Assembly (NCBI GenBank): GCA_034620365.1
Contig: JAQGEQ010000307.1
Span: 1 to 64,000, forward strand
DNA: 64,000 nucleotides
From: Pegea sp. RAD2-039
Taxonomy: Eukaryota > Chordata > Thaliacea > Salpida > Salpidae
Direction: 5' to 3'
Each line of letters opens with the position of its first letter. The first letter of the stretch is position 1. Position numbers and translations under genes: made by a program. Of the stretch, positions 58,993 to 64,000 are shown piece after piece. Under the pieces are notes generated by a model, which saw nothing but the letters and a program-made list of their open reading frames with translations, ran no database searches and was not told the origin of the DNA.

Positions 58993-60117
58993 ATGATTTT
59001 TGAATGTGAGTTGATCGAAGGTGAAAATAAAAGCAACGTGACAATATTGCTCATCAAAACACCTAATGGAAAAGCATATATGGTTGTGTATACCAAAGGT
59101 AGGTATGGAGCGTTTATACAAATTTTTCAAGTTGTTGATGGTCATATGACTATTACTGAAAATGTGAGTAGTTCAGCGAAAGGAAAGTGGCTGGCCCAAC
59201 CAAAAGGTCTGTTGACTTTTGTAAGTGGCATTGGAACTAAAGATTTCAAAAGTTGTGGGTCAAATCAATACTGTTTTGTCAAATCAAGTGATGAAATATT
59301 TGAAGCTGATTTTTCTAATTTCACTCCAATAAAAAGAGTCACTCAGCACAACTTGAGACAATTGTATCCAAAAATGGAAGATGTTAAAAACGTAGGGGAA
59401 GAAAATCTGGTTGTTAAAATAAACAAATTGATAAATATTGATGGAGTTAAGTATGATTCTATCACAAAATTAAGTTTAGAAGGAAGTGGTCTTTCATCAA
59501 TTCCAAAAGAGATTCGTTGCCTGAAGAACCTCCAAGCTCTAGACTTAAACAATAATGCAATTAGCAAAATAAGTGAAAACTTGTTTAGTTCAGAATTGAG
59601 ATTGGTTGTAACTTTAACATATTTGGATATTTCTGAAAACGCAATTGAAGAGCTGCCCAGAAGTTTATTTAATTTAAAGAATCTACAGGAGCTTTATCTT
59701 AATGAGAATTTCATCAAATATGTCCCAAGTGAAATAAACAACTTACGCAAGCTGGAAAGACTGTGGATCTATCAAAATCACCTAAGATGGCTGCCTACCA
59801 GCATACTAAATCTACCAAGTCTTAAAATGTGTAACTTTGAAGATAATTTATTTGACCAACTGCACCTGGAACCAATTCGTGTTAATCAAAACAATAAGTG
59901 TAGAGTCATATTGTATAAGAACGCTTATAATTTTTCCCAAACAAATTACCCTATAAAGATGTTTGTTTCTCATGATGAAAGAAAAGATGGGCAATTGGTA
60001 GCATTAGTAGAAGTGATCAAATTAGACTCTGTATACAAGCCTCAGAAGTTTCTTATTGAAATGGGATCGTTTAGTCGGGAATCATTTTACGAAAAGTATA
60101 TGAAAATCAAAGAATAA
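58993..60117 (+). CDS. LRR1-like leucine-rich repeat protein (374 aa)
   Basis: Single exon. Residues 1-110 form a beta-rich N-terminal domain (VTILLIKTPNGKAYMVVYTK, SSAKGKWLAQPKGLLTFVSG) in the position of the PH-like region of LRR1/PPIL5. Residues 156-290 hold about six LRRs, including the two-step repeat FSSELRLVVTLTYLDISENA, whose extra length between repeats is also seen in LRR1 (LCHSTLQKSLRSLDLSKN). The C terminus (about 300-374) lacks the Cys cluster and clear CUL2-binding box of vertebrate LRR1. LRR1 is a CUL2 ligase receptor that helps unload the replicative helicase. Homology is moderately supported; the ligase role is inferred. Not part of the duplicated cassette. Confidence 0.6.
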   Translation: MIFECELIEGENKSNVTILLIKTPNGKAYMVVYTKGRYGAFIQIFQVVDGHMTITENVSSSAKGKWLAQPKGLLTFVSGIGTKDFKSCGSNQYCFVKSSDEIFEADFSNFTPIKRVTQHNLRQLYPKMEDVKNVGEENLVVKINKLINIDGVKYDSITKLSLEGSGLSSIPKEIRCLKNLQALDLNNNAISKISENLFSSELRLVVTLTYLDISENAIEELPRSLFNLKNLQELYLNENFIKYVPSEINNLRKLERLWIYQNHLRWLPTSILNLPSLKMCNFEDNLFDQLHLEPIRVNQNNKCRVILYKNAYNFSQTNYPIKMFVSHDERKDGQLVALVEVIKLDSVYKPQKFLIEMGSFSRESFYEKYMKIKE

Positions 60118-60290
60118 AATCAGAATAACCACTCTGCCAACGTAAAACAGTTTTACAACCACTTATTTCATTTTGCTTATTTTCACGTTATCTAGCTACC
60201 TTTGGACAGCAATTGCCGAGTTTCCAACATAATGGCCAATTCGTTTATAGACGATTATCGTTTTCTCTGTTGTGTTTTAATTTTTATTTA

Positions 60291-60296
60291 AATAAA
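60291..60296 (+). terminator. Polyadenylation signal for the LRR1-like gene
   Basis: AATAAA about 174 bp past the stop codon, followed by a T-rich stretch. Confidence 0.4.
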
Positions 60297-60429
60297 TATA
60301 GGTTTCATTATTGATATTGAGTATAAAGTGTGTAAATTTGTTATATATTTCGTATATGACTTAAATGAAGCAGTTCATAAGTTTTAATAATCAATTTTGA
60401 ATAAAACAAGTAATAATAAAAGTAATGTG

Positions 60430-60835
60430 ATCATACTCCTTATCAAAATATCTAATGAATAGGTATCTATAGGTTAGTGTACTAGCATCACATGCATATA
60501 TAATTTTATGATTTGCTGTAATTTTATAAAATCTGTTAGCTGGTTTATTGTAACAAGTTGGAACCAGAAAGTTTTCATCACTTCAAAAAATTATTTATGA
60601 AAGTTATAAAAAAATTGATAATATTTTATTAAAAAACTTTTTCTTTTGTGAAAATCTAATTTCATCTTAATTTATAATTTTTTGATATTTTGATTTATGT
60701 GGCAGTTTTAAAAATTATACTGTTTGGGTAAATCAACAAATTCATTTATTTAACATGAAACAGTGTAAAGAGTTTGTAAATTTTTTAGCTGCATCAAAAT
60801 AGCATAAAGATTAAATAGCAATGTTTTTTAAAATT
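60430..60835 (+). pseudogene. KLHL leader and exon 1 remnant
   Basis: Matches 4,380-4,760 and 15,150-15,540 (ACATGCATATATAATTT, CAGTGTAAAGAGTTTGTAAA). The start codon is lost (AAAATAGCATAAAG for AAAATGGTAAAAAG). It then passes directly into PROPPIN 3' flank sequence at about 60,840. Confidence 0.7.
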
Positions 60836-60839
60836 AATG

Positions 60840-62270
60840 ATTCTCTCACAGAGTTTTACTATCTTATTAATAATTCTTTATATCTAGTTGATTTAGATTA
60901 GATTTCTATGTTTAAAGCATCAGATAAAAACAACAGATTTATAAAGTTGCATACCGTCAAAAATTATATAAAGTTTAAAAAGTTTATTTATATAAGTAAT
61001 GTTTTGAGGTACAAAGATAATGCAGAGATGACCAAATAGTAAAAAAAAATGAAGACATATCGACAGGAACAAGTGACATAAGGCAGGATAAAAGAATAGT
61101 ATATTTTTGTACAATTTCCTGTAGCCTGCTTGAAGCAAGATGTTTTTTTTATGCATCAAATTATTGTGGCATTAGAGTAGCAACATCGGCAAACATAAGT
61201 TTAAAATCATGGTGAGGTAAGATCTACATCTCAGAAGTCTCAAATTGAATAAAAAAATTTATTAAACTGGTGGATAGTCTTTCATTAGAAAATATGCTCT
61301 TTAATATTTAATAAGAATGTTAAGGTGTGCTTTGGTCGACAATGGCCATGCAGGATGTGCTATGACAGATGAAGTTAAACATAAATCAAAACACAAAAAG
61401 ATGTAAAGGAAAAAAAACAGAAGAAAATTCAGTCAATTATTCTGTTCTTATGTGTAGAACCTTAAAATAAAAATAATTAAAAAATTGTACAAGCTTTGAT
61501 GACACTTTTTTAATTAAATTTTTGGTTTTCACCATATACAAGGCTTATCTTTGTTATTGGGGAAAGAATTTTATTTCTTTATTTTTGTTTTAAGAAAAGG
61601 AAGTAAAATAATTAAAATATGATTTACTTTTAGTTTCATACAAATAAACAACTTTTCCAATTGCTCTCCTCCAATCAATATAAAGCACTTTTGCCTATTA
61701 ATTACTAAAAATATTTCTTTCTGTGACGCTAATATTTGACTGTAAATAAACGGTTTGACTCTACAGATAGTTCTATTACATTAAACAGTTCAATGAGTTT
61801 TCTACAATAGCGTATTGTCAAGTTTAAGCAGAGTTTTGAAATGAATTTTTATCTAGATTCCAAATAACATTACGTATGATGTTATTGAAAAGAGAAATAT
61901 TCTAGCTTAGTGTTAATTACATAAGTTGTATCAAAAAGAATTGGCCATGTGTGACACTCAAACTATCTCCCAACAACAACTAAGGAAACCTGTTGAAAAA
62001 ACTCTCAGACGCGAGATTTATAGAATGATCTCACTCTAGTTCTTGCGATTGGTATCTCAACCCTCTTAAAATTGCTGAAAGTCATAATGAAAACGTTCAG
62101 AAAGTCGTTACCAAAAGGAAAAACTTCCTAAATGAGCCTCCAGTGATCAGCTATTGCCCTGTCTCCAAAAGTATTCCTAACAAGTATAACAAGTAAAGCA
62201 ACGATACACACTAAACAAAACAAAGTAGAATACTGAATGATGGTGGTTCATAAGGATTACTACAGCAAAT
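60840..62270. repeat. R1, R2 and R3 copies (unit 5)
   Basis: R1 at 60,850-61,500, R2 at 61,510-62,010, R3 at 62,030-62,270, the same order as 1,530-2,990. No intact frame. Confidence 0.6.
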
Positions 62271-62409
62271 TAATTTTATTTTGTGTAGTTATAATGTTTT
62301 GGTTTTAGCTCATTCGAAGATGAAAGTCATAAGTATTTTTATTGGTAAGGTATTTAGTCTTGTTATTTTATATTAGTGTTTTACGAACATTACAAACTTT
62401 CCTGTATCT

Positions 62410-62515
62410 AAGTGGTTATATACTGAACCTGATGTAGCTGCTGTTCAGTTTTTAAGGTACAAATTACGTTTTTATGGAGTTGGTTAAAAGAATCAGCAAA
62501 TAATATTTTTGAAAG
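62410..62515 (+). pseudogene. PROPPIN 3' end scrap
   Basis: About 100 bp matching PROPPIN codons near residues 320-350 (EPDVAAVQF, then TYYVFMELV-like, with frameshifts), compare 1,300-1,390. Older than the other copies by its divergence. Confidence 0.65.
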
Positions 62516-62820
62516 TCCCTGCAATCTCTAAAAATACTTGGGATTATTAGTGCCTGAAGATATATTTGAAGTTTCAACGCAAAGTACAAATACAAAAATT
62601 CTGAAATAATATACAAAATAACCTCGGAAGAGAGTTTTTCTACTCCGTATGCTGCAGTCTGCTAAAAGTCAATTCTAAATATCTGACGAACTAAAAAACC
62701 GTGGATGAAAGAATTATGTATCAGCAGAGATTTTCATACTCAATCAGAGAGCCGGGCGAAATGAAACAATACAAAAAATAGTAAAGAAGTTCTAGCTTCC
62801 TAAAGTATTATTAGCTATAG
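62516..62820. other. Short shared repeat and unassigned DNA
   Basis: 62,515-62,660 resembles 53,590-53,740. The remainder shows nothing recognisable. Confidence 0.35.
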
Positions 62821-62824
62821 TATT

Positions 62825-64000
62825 AGCTGCAGCTTCACTTTACTTCAAAGCTATGTTTTGTTGTAAGTTAGATTCAAGATTCAACTTCAGTTGTAAAATA
62901 ACTGAGTATATGAACATAAAAACTCTTTGAATTTAATTAGGTGGATATAAAGAAGTGCATTTTAGAGAAGTAACCATATATGGGGTAGAGCTAAAACTAT
63001 TTTCTGATCTTCTTAATTATATTTATACAAAACAAATACGAGTCAATGAAAAAATGTTGAGAAACTCATAATCGCAGATTCCTTGTATCAAATAAATGGT
63101 TTAGAGAAGTTATGTAGCAAGTAAGCTAGTTTTATAAAACAGTTACTTTTACTAGTTTTTGTAACTATTCTTTATCAATCACAGCTTTTTGGAAAGTCAA
63201 ATAGAGATTTCCAACAGCTTCGAACTGGCAAACTTTGCACAGAACTATGGATATACTGAGCTTTCAACTAAGTTTGAAAAAATTATTGGAAAAAACTTTA
63301 TAAAAGTAAGGAAATAAGAAAAGTTTTTGGCTAAAACTTTTCAAAGCGAATGATTGTTTCTACTTCATCAAACATAAATATTTATGTAATAATTATTTGC
63401 TTGGTTATTTATACTGATTTTGTTCTCTTAACATTTAAAAAGAACAAGTTTTTGTTTTATCACATGATACTTTCCAGATTTCACAAACTGAAGAATTCAA
63501 ATTACAACCAGATACTGTAATTTCTAAAATAATAACTAATGATGAGCTTCATGTGATTTCTGAATCCGAAGTATTCAATGCTCTTCTAGATTGGATCAAA
63601 TATGATTTAACTTCAAGACAACGTTGTTTAAACAAGCTAATTAAGAACGTAAGTATCTAGAAAGTGTAAAGTTGTAGACTTGTGAGTATAAAGTTGTGAT
63701 TTATCTAGGTACGATGCCATTTGACAAAACCAAAATTCATTTCTATGCAATTAGAAAATTGTGAAATAATTAGAAATACTTGTTATGAATATCTTAGCAA
63801 GGTTCTTGAAGACCTTAAAGCTTACATTCCAATTGAAAGTAAGCCAAGACAACTTAATATTCGGAAGGTAAGATTAATTAATTACAAACTTTTAAATTCA
63901 ACGACTGACATATGATGTCACAGGTGATCTACGTCATTGGTGGATCCGATAGATCTGATGATAAATAAATGAAAACTGTAAAGTTTCGGTTGTCTGAAAC
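62825..64000 (+). pseudogene. KLHL-5: broken copy, continues past the window
   Basis: End of exon 2 (about 62,825-62,862), exon 3 at 62,941-63,120 (180 nt instead of 181: one-base deletion in an A run, causing a frameshift), exon 4 at 63,185-63,305, exon 5 at 63,478-63,648, exon 6 at 63,709-63,867 and exon 7 from 63,924, cut by the window end. Exon 7 has a TAA (DK then stop) where KLHL-3 has Ser. From exon 6 on it is almost identical to KLHL-3, so the two share a recent origin. Confidence 0.85.

Noticed and set aside
60920..61159. 79-codon minus frame rich in Phe/Leu/Cys
   Set aside because: Lies in the R1 repeat; the matching copy at 1,600-1,830 is not open.
1..64000. tRNA, rRNA, CRISPR arrays, bacterial operons or phage genes
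   Set aside because: None recognised; the intron structure and gene families are animal. Repeats are long dispersed blocks, not spaced direct repeats.

Overview
The window is nuclear DNA from an AT-rich animal genome. The evidence is genes split by short (about 55-150 bp) GT-AG introns, BTB-BACK-Kelch, PROPPIN, homeodomain-like and C2H2 genes, and a CR1/L2-type LINE with APE endonuclease and RT. No bacterial or viral gene organisation is seen. An invertebrate is likely. An arthropod would fit the Kelch-like expansion, the short introns and a LINE with a PHD-like ORF1, but I cannot fix the taxon from sequence alone.

Most of the window is one repeatedly duplicated locus. Its unit contains a single-exon PROPPIN (WIPI-like) WD-repeat gene on +, a downstream 11-exon KLHL gene on +, and a homeodomain-like/acidic/C2H2 zinc finger gene usually on -, with shared noncoding blocks between them.
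Unit 1 (1-11,100): intact PROPPIN-1, broken KLHL-1, decayed zinc finger remnants.
Unit 2 (11,100-20,030): shared block, frameshifted and truncated PROPPIN-2 fused to intact KLHL-2 (579 aa), zinc finger remnants, a PROPPIN shard.
20,030-24,480: LINE pieces, a CDK-like kinase fragment, unassigned DNA.
Unit 3 (24,480-39,000): shared block, intact PROPPIN-3, 5'-truncated KLHL-3, a region of degenerate peptide-repeat modules, LINE pieces and a KLHL-4 scrap.
39,300-53,000: two head-to-head zinc finger paralogues. The minus copy (ZF-3) is decayed and carries a nearly full-length LINE insertion with a target duplication. The plus copy (ZF-4) has an intact seven-finger protein.
53,000-57,480: another copy of the zinc finger 5' end plus the shared block.
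57,480-60,430: AT-rich DNA and a single-exon LRR1-like leucine-rich repeat gene.
60,430-64,000: KLHL leader remnant, shared repeats, a PROPPIN tail scrap and broken KLHL-5 running off the end.

Likely intact products are PROPPIN-1 and PROPPIN-3 (368 aa, about 97% identical), KLHL-2, the ZF-4 acidic C2H2 protein, the LRR1-like protein and LINE ORF2. By family, KLHL proteins are CUL3 ubiquitin-ligase adaptors, LRR1 is a CUL2-ligase receptor, and PROPPINs bind phosphoinositides in autophagy. That they act together is only a guess from adjacency. The PROPPIN copies share a changed FRRG motif, so their lipid-binding role is uncertain.
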